Below are positions 50,913 through 59,224 of a DNA stretch of 64,000 nucleotides, piece after piece (within the stretch, counting starts at the first letter, position 1; each line of letters starts with the position of its first letter). The translations under genes and the position numbers were made by a program. The notes beneath the pieces are model-generated. The model was not told the DNA's origin and made no database searches. It saw only the letters and a program-made list of their open reading frames with translations. Source of the DNA: Kitasatospora sp. NBC_00374 (lineage in GTDB: Bacteria > Actinomycetota > Actinomycetes > Streptomycetales > Streptomycetaceae); NCBI RefSeq assembly GCF_041434935.1, contig NZ_CP107964.1, positions 2,852,001 to 2,916,000 on the forward strand, written 5' to 3'.

Positions 50913-50948
50913 TTGCACAGCGGGACGATCCACAGGGGGCCGTCCAAG

Positions 50949-51021
50949 CTCCCCCAATTGGACTCGAACCAATAACCTGCCGATTAACAGTCGGCTGCTC
51001 TGCCAATTGAGCTATGGGGGA
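50949..51021 (-). tRNA. tRNA-Asn (anticodon GTT), copy 2
   Basis: Second identical 73-nt tRNA-Asn gene on the same strand, separated by 36 bp. Upstream, a TAATGT -10-like box is visible on the minus strand near 51080, but no clear -35. Confidence 0.95.
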
Positions 51022-51321
51022 TCGATCTTCTGCCTCTGTCCCGGATCCTCCCGGGCCTTCGGCGCTCGCTGCGGGACATACATTAGCGCACTCAGGGGGG
51101 TGTTCCGCCAATCGCTTTCCCCGGCCCCCACCCGGGGACCCGCGCCGCCCTCCCCCGGGCGGCCCGGTCGGCGCGCCCCGCGCGCGCCCCGGCGGCCCGC
51201 CGGGGATGCTGGGACGGCGGCGGGTGACCGGAGACGGCCCCGCCACCTGCCGGGCGGTTCGCCGCCCGGCCCGACGGGTAGGGCAATGCGGCAATGACCG
51301 CGACGAAGGGTGGAGCCGAGC

Positions 51322-51612
51322 ATGTGGAAACTGACGTTGATCGTGGGCGTCGGGGTCGGATACGTCCTGGGCGCCCGCGCCGGCCGGCAGCGGTACGAGC
51401 AGCTCGCCGGCGCGGCCCGACAGTTCTCCCAGAACCCCAAGGTCCAGGACGCCGCGGGCAAGGCCAAGCAGCAGGCGGGCGCGGTCGCGGGCCGGGCCGC
51501 AGGCGCCGTGGCCGACCGGGTCGGCGAGAAGCTGCCGGACGCCGTGACCGACCGCGTCCCGTACTTCACCCGCCGGCAGACCGCCGACGACTGGGGGACC
51601 TTCCGGCCGTGA
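51322..51612 (+). CDS. YtxH-like small membrane-anchored protein
   Basis: A 96-residue protein with one short N-terminal hydrophobic helix ending in GYVLGARAGRQRYEQL, followed by an Ala/Gly/Lys-rich helical region (KVQDAAGKAKQQAG and so on). This is the pattern of actinobacterial YtxH-like proteins, thought to be envelope stress proteins. ATG 51322 follows GGAG by 7 nt. Function unknown; start well supported. Confidence 0.75.
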   Translation: MWKLTLIVGVGVGYVLGARAGRQRYEQLAGAARQFSQNPKVQDAAGKAKQQAGAVAGRAAGAVADRVGEKLPDAVTDRVPYFTRRQTADDWGTFRP

Positions 51613-51699
51613 CCGGGGCCTGGCCGAATCCCGTACCGACTGGGCAACACTTGCCACGGGCGCCAGCACCGCGACCACCGGCTGAGGCATGATCTCCGC

Positions 51700-53133
51700 A
51701 TGGCCATCGTCGCGGGCATCGACAGCTCCACCACTCGCACCCGGATCGTCGCGTGTGACTCCGACACCGGGGCCGTCCTGCGTCAGGGGCGCGCGCCCCA
51801 CCCGCTGCCGGAGGGCGTCGATGCCCGGACCACCGAGGTCGACCCGCAGACCTGGCTGCACTCGCTCGGCGACGCCGCGGCCGGCGGCCTGCTGGAAGGG
51901 GTCCGGGCGATCGGCGTCTCCGCCCAGCAGCACGGCCTGATCGGCCTGGACGCGGGCGGGGTGCTGGTCCGCCCGGCCCTGCTGTGGAACGACCCCCGCT
52001 CGGCCGGCGCGGCCGCCTCGCTGGTGGACGCGCTCGGCGGCCCGGGCCCGTGGGTGGAGGCCATCGCCGCGGTGCCCGCACCGACGTACACCATCGCCAA
52101 GCTGCGCTGGCTGGCCGAGTTCGAACCCGCCTCGGCCAAGCGGATCGCCGAGGTGCTGCTGCCGCACGACTGGCTGATCTCCCAGCTGCTCGGCAGCCCG
52201 AGACGGCGCACCACCGACCGCGGCGACGCCTCCGGTACCGGCTACTGGTCGCCGATCACCGGCGAGTACCGGCAGGACCTGATCAAGCTCGCGATCGGCC
52301 ACGAGCTGCGGGTGCCGGACGTGCTCGGCCCCGCCGAGCCGGCCGGGCACACCCCCGAGGGCCTGCTGATCTCGGCCGGCACCGGCGACAACATGGCGGC
52401 CGCCCTCGGGCTCGGGCTCGGCCCCGGGGACGCGGTGGTCTCGCTCGGCGGGAACGGCACCATCTTCGCGGTGCACGACCAGCCGGTGGTCGACCCGTCC
52501 GGCCTGATCTCCTCCTTCGCCGACGCGACCGGCCGCCACCTGCCGATGGTCGGCACCCTCAACGCGGCCCAGGTGCTGCGTTCGACCGCCACCGTCCTCG
52601 GCACCGACCTGGAGGGCCTGAGCGCGCTCGCCCAGCAGTCCTCCCCCGGCTCGTACGGGCTCGTGCTGCTGCCCTACCTGGACGGCGAGCGCACCCCCAA
52701 GCTGCCGCACGCCGCGGGGACCCTGACCGGGCTGCGGATGGAGTCGATGGCCCCGCAGCACTTCGCCCGGGCCGCCGTCGAGGGCATGCTGTGCAACATC
52801 GCGGACGCCGTCGACGTGCTGCGCTCGCACGGGGTCGGGGTGCGCCGGATCTTCCTGCTGGGCGCGGTCGGCCGGCTCGGCGCCGTCCGGGAGATCGCAC
52901 CGCTGGTCTTCGGCGTGCCCGTGGTGGTACCGCCTCCGGGGGACCACGCCGCCCGCGGCGCGGCCCGGCAGGCCGCCTGGGCGCTGGCCGGCACCCCCGA
53001 ACCGCCGCACTGGGAGCTGCCCGAGGTCACCACGATCGTGCCGGACCAGGAGCACGACCTGGCCGTCGGCAGCGCGGTGCGCCAGCAGTACGCCGCGGTG
53101 CGCGGACAGGTGCACCCGGAGGCCGCGGGCTGA
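51700..53133 (+). CDS. FGGY-family carbohydrate kinase, xylulokinase-like
   Basis: A 477-residue two-domain sugar kinase. The N-terminal domain has GIDSSTTRTRIVACDSDTG and SAQQHGLIGLD; the catalytic base is in TDRGDASGTGYW; the C-terminal ATPase half has VSLGGNGTIFAV and LLPYLDGERTPKLP. This is closest to xylulose kinase, producing xylulose 5-phosphate. No xylose isomerase or transporter is adjacent. CATGAT upstream of ATG by 6 nt may be the -10 of a leaderless mRNA. Exact sugar unproven. Confidence 0.9.
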   Translation: MAIVAGIDSSTTRTRIVACDSDTGAVLRQGRAPHPLPEGVDARTTEVDPQTWLHSLGDAAAGGLLEGVRAIGVSAQQHGLIGLDAGGVLVRPALLWNDPRSAGAAASLVDALGGPGPWVEAIAAVPAPTYTIAKLRWLAEFEPASAKRIAEVLLPHDWLISQLLGSPRRRTTDRGDASGTGYWSPITGEYRQDLIKLAIGHELRVPDVLGPAEPAGHTPEGLLISAGTGDNMAAALGLGLGPGDAVVSLGGNGTIFAVHDQPVVDPSGLISSFADATGRHLPMVGTLNAAQVLRSTATVLGTDLEGLSALAQQSSPGSYGLVLLPYLDGERTPKLPHAAGTLTGLRMESMAPQHFARAAVEGMLCNIADAVDVLRSHGVGVRRIFLLGAVGRLGAVREIAPLVFGVPVVVPPPGDHAARGAARQAAWALAGTPEPPHWELPEVTTIVPDQEHDLAVGSAVRQQYAAVRGQVHPEAAG

Positions 53134-53199
53134 GCCCGCCGCCACTCTCCGCGGGCACCGAGGATGCGTCATGCCCGCGCCGGTGGCAGCGCGGGAGGT

Positions 53200-53449
53200 C
53201 CTGCCCGGACCAGGGGTGACGAGCTGCCGGTCTTCGCCTTCACCACCGAGGGCGAGACCGCCTTCGACGTGTTCGACGTCTCGCGCCGGATGTGGGAGCG
53301 GGCTGGCAGCTGCCCGCGTACGCCTTCCCGGACGACCGGACCGACCTGTGCTGCTCGACGACCTGCGCCGGCTGCTGCCCGAGCTGCGCGACCAGCCGGC
53401 GCCGCTGAGCAGCATGGGGGTCGAGACCCGGTCCGCGTTCCACCACTGA
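53200..53449 (+). pseudogene. gadB: relic of a glutamate decarboxylase C-terminus
   Basis: The plus frame reads GDELPVFAFTTEGETAFDVFDVSRRMWERA (shown in two parts here: ELPVFAFTT, then FDVFDVSRRMWER), the typical start of the GadB C-terminal domain. After a frameshift comes GWQLPAYAFPDDRTDL, and after a second break the frame LLDDLRRLLPELRDQPAPLS continues to a stop ending RSAFHH. About 20 family residues are missing between the last two parts, as is the entire PLP domain. A decayed remnant with two frame breaks. Confidence 0.6.
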
Positions 53450-53687
53450 GCGGCGGCCGGGCCCGGTGCCGACGGCTCCGGCGGGTGCCGTCGGGACCGG
53501 GCCCGGCCCACGGGCAGCGCCCGAGGGCGTGGGCTGCCCGCACCGGGCGGCAGGCGGCCGGCGGCACCCCACTGTTGTCGGCCGCCGTGCCACTGCTGCT
53601 CGCCGTACGGCGGCCTCCTCCCACCGTCGGCCGCCGCGTCCGCGACGCTACCAGCGGCGGGGGCATTGTGCAATGTCACATTCTATT
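53450..53687. other. gene-free gap downstream of the gad relic
   Basis: 238 bp with no supported gene or hairpin; separates the gad relic from the 3' end of the sigma-factor gene. Confidence 0.5.
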
Positions 53688-54779
53688 TCAGTCCAGATAT
53701 CCCCTGAGCTGATCGGCGCCGACGTGGGCCCGCAGCTTGGCGAGGGTCTTGGACTCGATCTGGCGGATCCGCTCCCTGGTCACCCCGAAGAGGTGACCGA
53801 TCTCCTCCAGGGTGCGCGGCAGGCCGTCGCCCAGGCCGTAACGGAGCTGGACCACCTGCCGCTCGCGGTCCCCGAGGGTGGCGAGCACGGCGTCCAGGTG
53901 CTCGCGCAACAGCAGGAAGGCGGCGCTCTCCACCGGCGAGGCGGCGTCGGCGTCCTCGATCAGGTCGCCCAGGGCCACGTCGTCCTCCTCGCCGATCGGG
54001 GTGTGCAGCGAGACCGGCTCCTGCGCCAGCCGCAGCACCTCCCTGACCCGCTCCGGCGACAGCTGGAGGGCGCCCGCCACCTCGGCGGCGGTGGGCTCCC
54101 GGCCGCACTCCTGGATCAGCGTCCGCTGCACCCTCAGCACCCGGTTGATCAGCTCCACCACGTGCACCGGCACCCGGATGGTGCGGGCCTGGTCGGCCAG
54201 CGCCCGGCTCATCGCCTGCCGGATCCACCAGGTCGCGTAGGTGGAGAACTTGTAGCCCCGCGTGTAGTCGAACTTCTCGACCGCCCGGATCAGACCGACG
54301 TTGCCCTCCTGGATCAGGTCCAGCAGGGTCAGGCCGCGGCCGACGTAGCGCTTGGCGACCGAGACCACCAGCCGCAGGTTGGCCTCGATCAGCCTGCGTT
54401 TGGCTATCCGGCCGAGCACCACCAGGCGGTCCAGCTCGTCGGCGAGCCCGGGGCCGTCCGCGCCCGGGCCGTCGGCGGCGGCCCGGTCCAGCGCCTCCTC
54501 GGCGAACAGTCCGGCCTCGATCTGGCAGGCCAGCTCGACCTCCTCGGCGGCGGTCAGCAGCCGGACCCGGCCGATCTCGCGCAGGTACTGGCGCAGCAGG
54601 TCGGCGGCCGGGCCCGAGGCCTCGTCCAGCGCGCCGGCGCCCCTGCGTTCGTGCTCCTCGGCCTCCGCCCGGCCGGCCTGGGCCGGCACCCGGGCCGCAG
54701 GCTCGTCGGTCGTCGGATCGGTGCCGTCCTCGCGCACGACGGCCTGGGGCCGGCTCACAGCGGCAAGCTCCACGGGCAT
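53688..54779 (-). CDS. hrdA: principal-type sigma factor (HrdA-like group 2 sigma-70)
   Basis: A 363-residue RNA polymerase sigma factor with regions 1.2 ([10 protein letters not shown]), 2 ([56 protein letters not shown] in outline) and 4 ([20 protein letters not shown]). No long acidic N-terminus as in HrdB, so it is an alternative group 2 factor. The position next to dnaG and dgt matches hrdA of S. coelicolor; the exact hrd name is by synteny. ATG 54779 is the first start with sensible spacing; a GTG six bases later is possible. Confidence 0.85.
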   Translation of the reverse strand: MPVELAAVSRPQAVVREDGTDPTTDEPAARVPAQAGRAEAEEHERRGAGALDEASGPAADLLRQYLREIGRVRLLTAAEEVELACQIEAGLFAEEALDRAAADGPGADGPGLADELDRLVVLGRIAKRRLIEANLRLVVSVAKRYVGRGLTLLDLIQEGNVGLIRAVEKFDYTRGYKFSTYATWWIRQAMSRALADQARTIRVPVHVVELINRVLRVQRTLIQECGREPTAAEVAGALQLSPERVREVLRLAQEPVSLHTPIGEEDDVALGDLIEDADAASPVESAAFLLLREHLDAVLATLGDRERQVVQLRYGLGDGLPRTLEEIGHLFGVTRERIRQIESKTLAKLRAHVGADQLRGYLD

Positions 54780-54878
54780 CCCTCCACGGCCGTGGCGGCG
54801 CTGGGGGGACGCCGCGCCACAAGGGATGGGATACCCACCGACGGGGGACAGACCACACGGAGCACGGCCCGAGGTGGT

Positions 54879-56792
54879 TCAGAGCGCCGCCGCGCCCCGG
54901 GACCGCAGCTGCTGGGCGTACTGCTGAAGGGCCCACAACTCGCTCTGCACCGCGTGCAGTTCCTCGGCGGTGGCACGGCTGCCGAGCCGCTGGAGGTGGG
55001 CCCGGGCCTCGTTCACCCGGCGGTCCACGGCCTGCAGCCGCAGCTTGACCAGGAACTCGCCGGCGTAGATCTCGTCGGCCTTGCGGCGGGAGCGGATCGG
55101 CTCGACGGTGAGCTCGGTGACCAGGCCGCGGACCTGGTCGTCGGGGCTGGCCTCGCGGACGGCGGCGGTGAAGTCGGGCAGGCTCGCGCCGTACGCGGTA
55201 CCGCCGGTGGTGCCGATCGCGCGGCGGACGGCGGCGTAGGGCGGGGTCGGGAACTCGTCCTCGCCGTACTGGTCGAAGGCCGGGCTGACCAGGTCCGGAT
55301 GCTGCAGGGCGAGCTTGAGCAGCTCGCGCTCGACGAACTGCGCCGGATCCCGCGGGTTGAGCCGGAAGACCGGCCGGGGCGGCTGGACGGGCTGCGCGCC
55401 CTGGGCCTGGTCCGGGCGGCGGGTGGGGCGCTGGGCGGCGTTCTGCTGGTTCTCGCGCTGCCAGCGGGCCAGCTGGCCGATCCGGCGGACCACGAACTGC
55501 TCGTCCAGGATGCCGAGCATGCCCGCGAGCTGGACGGCGTACTCGTGCTGGATCGAGCGGTCCTTGATCTTGACGATGATCTGGGCCGCCTCCTCCAGGG
55601 CGGCGGCCCGGCCCTCGGCGGTGTCGACCCGGTGCCGGGCGACGGCCGAGCTGAGGGCGAACTCGAAGAGCGGGACCGGGTGTTCGATCAGCTCCCGGAC
55701 CGCCTCGTCGCCCTTGGCCAGGCGCAGCTCGCACGGGTCCATGCCGCCGGGGGTGATCGCGATCGAGGTGCGGGCGGCGAACTTCTGGTCGTCCTCGAAG
55801 GCCCGCAGCGCCGCCTTCTGGCCGGCCGCGTCGCCGTCGAAGGTGAACACCGTCTCGCCGCGGTAGGTGGAGGTGTCCATCAGCAGCCGGCGGATGATCT
55901 TGACGTGCTCCTCGCCGAAGGCGGTGCCGCAGGTGGCCACCGCCGTGGTGACACCGGCCAGATGGCAGGCCATCACGTCGGTGTACCCCTCGACCACCAC
56001 GGCCCGACCGGACTTGGCGATCTCCTTGCGGGCGAGGTCGATGCCGTAGAGCACCTGGGACTTCTTGTACAGCGGCGTCTCGGGGGTGTTGAGGTACTTG
56101 GGGCCGGTGTCGTCCTCCCGCAGGCGACGGGCGCCGAAGCCGACCACCTCGCCGCCGGAGTCCCGGATCGGCCAGACCAGCCGGCCCCGGAAGCGGTCGA
56201 TCAGACCGCCGCGCTGGCCCTGCGAGGCGAGGCCGCCGAGCAGGATCTCCTTGTCGGTGAAGCCCTTGCCGCGCAGGTAGCGGACCAGGTGCTCCCAGCC
56301 CACCGGGGCGTAGCCGACCCCGAAGTGCTGGGCGGCGGCCTCGTCGAAGCCGCGCTCGGCCAGGAAGCGCCGGCCGATCTCCGCCTCGGGCGAGCCCAGC
56401 TGCTCCTGGAACCACGCGGCGGCGATCTTGTGCGCGTCGACCAGCCTGGTCCGCTCGCCCTGCTGGTGCCGGGGCGAGTAGCCGCCCTCCTCGTACCGCA
56501 GGGTGATGCCCGCCTGGGCGGCCATCCGCTCCACGGCCTCGGCGAACGAGCAGTGCTCGATCTTCATCAGGAACGAGATGGTGTCGCCGCTCTCGCCGCA
56601 GCCGAAGCAGTGGTAGACGCCCTTGCCCGGGTGGACGTAGAACGAGGCGGACTTCTCGTCGTGGAACGGGCAGACGCCCTTGAGCTGCGCACCGCCGCCA
56701 CTGGTCAGCTGGACGTAGTCGCCGACCACGGCGTCGATGGGGAGCGCGTTGCGCACCGCCTGTACATCTTCATCCCTGATCCGACCGGCCAC
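54879..56792 (-). CDS. dnaG: DNA primase
   Basis: A 637-residue DnaG that makes RNA primers for DNA replication. The N-terminal CHC2 zinc site is C41, H44, C62, C65 (CPFH...CFGC). The TOPRIM catalytic core has VVVEGYTDVMACH and FTFDGDAAG. The C-terminal helical DnaB-binding region follows an internal Gln/Pro-rich linker (QNAAQRPTRRPDQAQG). The start is GTG 56792. The hrdA-like gene follows 99 bp downstream, and dgt lies 44 bp upstream on the same strand. Confidence 0.97.
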   Translation of the reverse strand: MAGRIRDEDVQAVRNALPIDAVVGDYVQLTSGGGAQLKGVCPFHDEKSASFYVHPGKGVYHCFGCGESGDTISFLMKIEHCSFAEAVERMAAQAGITLRYEEGGYSPRHQQGERTRLVDAHKIAAAWFQEQLGSPEAEIGRRFLAERGFDEAAAQHFGVGYAPVGWEHLVRYLRGKGFTDKEILLGGLASQGQRGGLIDRFRGRLVWPIRDSGGEVVGFGARRLREDDTGPKYLNTPETPLYKKSQVLYGIDLARKEIAKSGRAVVVEGYTDVMACHLAGVTTAVATCGTAFGEEHVKIIRRLLMDTSTYRGETVFTFDGDAAGQKAALRAFEDDQKFAARTSIAITPGGMDPCELRLAKGDEAVRELIEHPVPLFEFALSSAVARHRVDTAEGRAAALEEAAQIIVKIKDRSIQHEYAVQLAGMLGILDEQFVVRRIGQLARWQRENQQNAAQRPTRRPDQAQGAQPVQPPRPVFRLNPRDPAQFVERELLKLALQHPDLVSPAFDQYGEDEFPTPPYAAVRRAIGTTGGTAYGASLPDFTAAVREASPDDQVRGLVTELTVEPIRSRRKADEIYAGEFLVKLRLQAVDRRVNEARAHLQRLGSRATAEELHAVQSELWALQQYAQQLRSRGAAAL

Positions 56793-56836
56793 CCTGGAAG
56801 TTTACGCACCCGGCGGCCCGTTCCCGGGGCGCGGGA

Positions 56837-58135
56837 TCAGTCCGTCGCCTTCTCGACCAGCCGCCGGTGCAGTGCGAAGGCGGAGGCGTCGGTGAGGGTG
56901 GCGATCTGGTCGACCACCGCGCGCAGGGCGGCCCGGTCGTCCTCGGCCTCCTCGTGGAGCGCGGCGAACACCGGGTCCAGGCCGTACGGGGCGGTGCGGG
57001 CCAGCGCCTCGGCCAGCTCCGCGATCACGATCCGCTGGCGGGAGCGGAGCTGGGCCTGCTCGTCGCGCTGCATCACGTAGCGGACGGCGACCGCCTTGAG
57101 CACCGCGCACTCCAGCCGGACCTCGGTCGGCACGACCAGCTCGGCCGCGTACCGGGTGAGCGGGCCGGGGCCGTAGCGGGCCCGGGTGGCCTGCTCCGCG
57201 GCCAGGCAGAAGCGGCCGATCAGCTGGCTGGTGAGGTCCTTGAGCCCGGCACGGGCGCGGGCCGAGCCGTCGTACGCCCGCGGCCACCACTCCTGGGCCT
57301 GGAGGCGGTCCAGGGCCTCGGCCAGCTCCTCGGCGGAGGCGTCGGAGGCGTACCGTTCGGCGATCTTGAAGAGCTCGGCACGCTCCTCCGCGGAGCGCAG
57401 CGCGGCCGGGTCGATGTGGCCCGCCTGGAGCGCGTCCTCCACGTCGTGGGTGGAGTAGGCGACGTCGTCGGACCAGTCCATCACGGTCGCCTCGAAGCAC
57501 TTGCGGCCGTCGGGGGCACCGGCCCGCAGCCAGCGGAAGACCGGCAGGTCGTCGGCGTAGACGCCGTACTTGGTGGAGCCCGGATCGGCGGGGTGGCCGC
57601 CGCGCGCCCAGGGGTACTTGGTGGCGGCGTCCAGGGCGGCACGGCTGAGGTTGAGGCCGACGCTGCGGCCGGGCCAGGGGGAGAGCCGGGCCGGGGCCTC
57701 CTCGGCCGGGGCGAAGCGCTTGGGCTCCAGGCGGGTCAGGATGCGCAGCGACTGGGCGTTGCCCTCGAAGCCGCCGCACGCCTGGGCGGCCTGGTCGAGC
57801 GCCTCCTCGCCGGTGTGCCCGAACGGTGGGTGGCCGATGTCGTGTGCCAGGCAGCCGGTCTCCACCAGGTCCGGGTCGCAGCCGAGCGCGGCGCCGAGCT
57901 CGCGGCCGACCTGGGCGCACTCCAGCGAGTGGGTCAGCCGGGTGCGGGAGAAGTCGGCGCGCATCGGGGCGACCACCTGGGTGGTGCCGGCGAGCCGGCG
58001 CAGGGCCGCCGAGTGCAGGACCCGGGCCCGGTCGCGCTGGAAGGCGGTGCGGCCCGGGCGCTTGTCCGGCTCGGGCACCCAACGGGCTTGGGCCTGCGGG
58101 TCGTACGGGGCGGTGCGGTGCGCGGTGTCGTCCAT
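56837..58135 (-). CDS. dgt: dGTP triphosphohydrolase-like HD protein
   Basis: A 432-residue HD-domain deoxynucleotide triphosphohydrolase that converts dGTP to deoxyguanosine and triphosphate, controlling dNTP pools. The HD metal site is present: H in [15 protein letters not shown] and HD in [16 protein letters not shown]; the later [19 protein letters not shown] supplies the remaining ligands. ATG 58135 has TACGGT 9 nt upstream (possibly leaderless). Conserved neighbour of dnaG in actinobacteria. Confidence 0.95.
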   Translation of the reverse strand: MDDTAHRTAPYDPQAQARWVPEPDKRPGRTAFQRDRARVLHSAALRRLAGTTQVVAPMRADFSRTRLTHSLECAQVGRELGAALGCDPDLVETGCLAHDIGHPPFGHTGEEALDQAAQACGGFEGNAQSLRILTRLEPKRFAPAEEAPARLSPWPGRSVGLNLSRAALDAATKYPWARGGHPADPGSTKYGVYADDLPVFRWLRAGAPDGRKCFEATVMDWSDDVAYSTHDVEDALQAGHIDPAALRSAEERAELFKIAERYASDASAEELAEALDRLQAQEWWPRAYDGSARARAGLKDLTSQLIGRFCLAAEQATRARYGPGPLTRYAAELVVPTEVRLECAVLKAVAVRYVMQRDEQAQLRSRQRIVIAELAEALARTAPYGLDPVFAALHEEAEDDRAALRAVVDQIATLTDASAFALHRRLVEKATD

Positions 58136-58294
58136 ATGACAGTCACCGTACGCCCGCCCGCCGACATCACGCCGGTGCGCCGCGCTTTCGGCCCGGGGTG
58201 CGGGCGGTGAACAGCCGGCGCCGGCAGGGCTGCCCGTGACCGGGCGGGCGACGGCGAGGACGGCGACCGCCACGGCCCTCGGCCTGCCACCGGG

Positions 58295-59065
58295 TCAGCC
58301 GGCGGTCCGGTGCCGGTGCGTACCCACGGCGGCGGGCAGCCGGCCGGCGGCGGACCCGTAGCGCTCCAGCACCAGCCGGACCAGCAGCGGGTGCGCGCCC
58401 AGCGGGGCCGTGGCCGGGCCGTCCCAGGCGGCGGCCGCGAGCCGGGCGAAGTCCCCCGGCGCCGTGAAGTACCCGGCCACCGCGACCGGGCCGGGCCGCT
58501 CGGCGGCCAGCCGCCCCGCCGTCTCCGCCACACTCGGGCCGGCACCGGTCACATAGCCGGGCCGTACCGGCACCCCGAGCCGCGCGGCGAGCAGGGCGGC
58601 CTGCGCCTCGCTGTCCAGGGCCGCCTGCGGATCCCGCGAGCCGGCCGCGGCCAGCACCACCGAGCCGGTCCCGGGCCGCACGCCCGCCTCCGCCAGCCGG
58701 GCCTGCAGAAGCTCGGCGAGCAGCGGGTCGGGCCCGAGCGGGGCCGCGATCACCCCGCTGAGCTGCGGTGCGCCGGCCAGGGCGGCCGGCAGGTCGGCCT
58801 TCACGTGGTAGCCCCGGCCGAGCAGCAGCGGGACGAGCACCGCCGAACCGCTGAGCGAGCCCAGCACCTCGGGCAGCAGCGGGGCGTTCAGACCGAGGTG
58901 GGCGAGTCGGACGTCGAGCTCCGGGCGGGTGTCGGCCACCATCGCCGCGAGCCGGCGGATCTCGGCCGCCGCGGCCGGATCCCGGGAGCCGTGGGCGACG
59001 AGCACCAGGGCCGGGCGGCGGGCGGTGTGCAGCACCCTCGGCGGAGCGGCGGAGAGAACGGTCAT
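58295..59065 (-). CDS. CbiX/SirB-like sirohydrochlorin chelatase
   Basis: A 256-residue protein with two tandem CbiX-like halves: VAHGSRDPAAAAEIRR near residue 25 and AAAGSRDPQAALDS near 145. The first half keeps the catalytic His of the HGS motif; in the second it is replaced by Ala-Gly-Ser. Insertion of iron into sirohydrochlorin would supply siroheme for nitrite reductase, encoded nearby. ATG 59065. Shares a 159-bp divergent region with nitrate reductase containing GlnR-like sites, so co-regulation with nitrogen source is likely. Confidence 0.87.
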   Translation of the reverse strand: MTVLSAAPPRVLHTARRPALVLVAHGSRDPAAAAEIRRLAAMVADTRPELDVRLAHLGLNAPLLPEVLGSLSGSAVLVPLLLGRGYHVKADLPAALAGAPQLSGVIAAPLGPDPLLAELLQARLAEAGVRPGTGSVVLAAAGSRDPQAALDSEAQAALLAARLGVPVRPGYVTGAGPSVAETAGRLAAERPGPVAVAGYFTAPGDFARLAAAAWDGPATAPLGAHPLLVRLVLERYGSAAGRLPAAVGTHRHRTAG

Positions 59066-59088
59066 GGGGCAAGCCTCGCCGTAGCCTG

Positions 59089-59136
59089 TTTCCCGGCCGT
59101 TGCCCCGTGGTCACGACTGGTTTCCCGGCCCTCACA
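59089..59136. promoter_or_regulatory. GlnR-like half-site repeats between chelatase and nitrate reductase genes
   Basis: The 11-mer GTTTCCCGGCC occurs at 59089 and 59121. Each gives a GlnR-like pair on the minus strand: GAAAC spaced 6 bp from GCAAC (59089-59104) or GTGAG (59121-59136), against the consensus gTnAC-N6-GaAAC. The two units are 32 bp apart. GlnR is the known activator of nitrate/nitrite assimilation in streptomycetes. Confidence 0.6.
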
Positions 59137-59224
59137 ACGGGCTCCCGCACCGGTGAGCGGGGTGTGCGGCCGCCGTAACCTGCGGGCCGCCGGGGCGAAA
59201 CAGCGCCGCAGCACGCTGGCGGGC

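Noticed and set aside
53466..57080. A 1204-residue plus-strand open frame across the sigma factor and dnaG
   Set aside because: Antisense shadow of hrdA-like and dnaG genes, both clearly coding on the minus strand.
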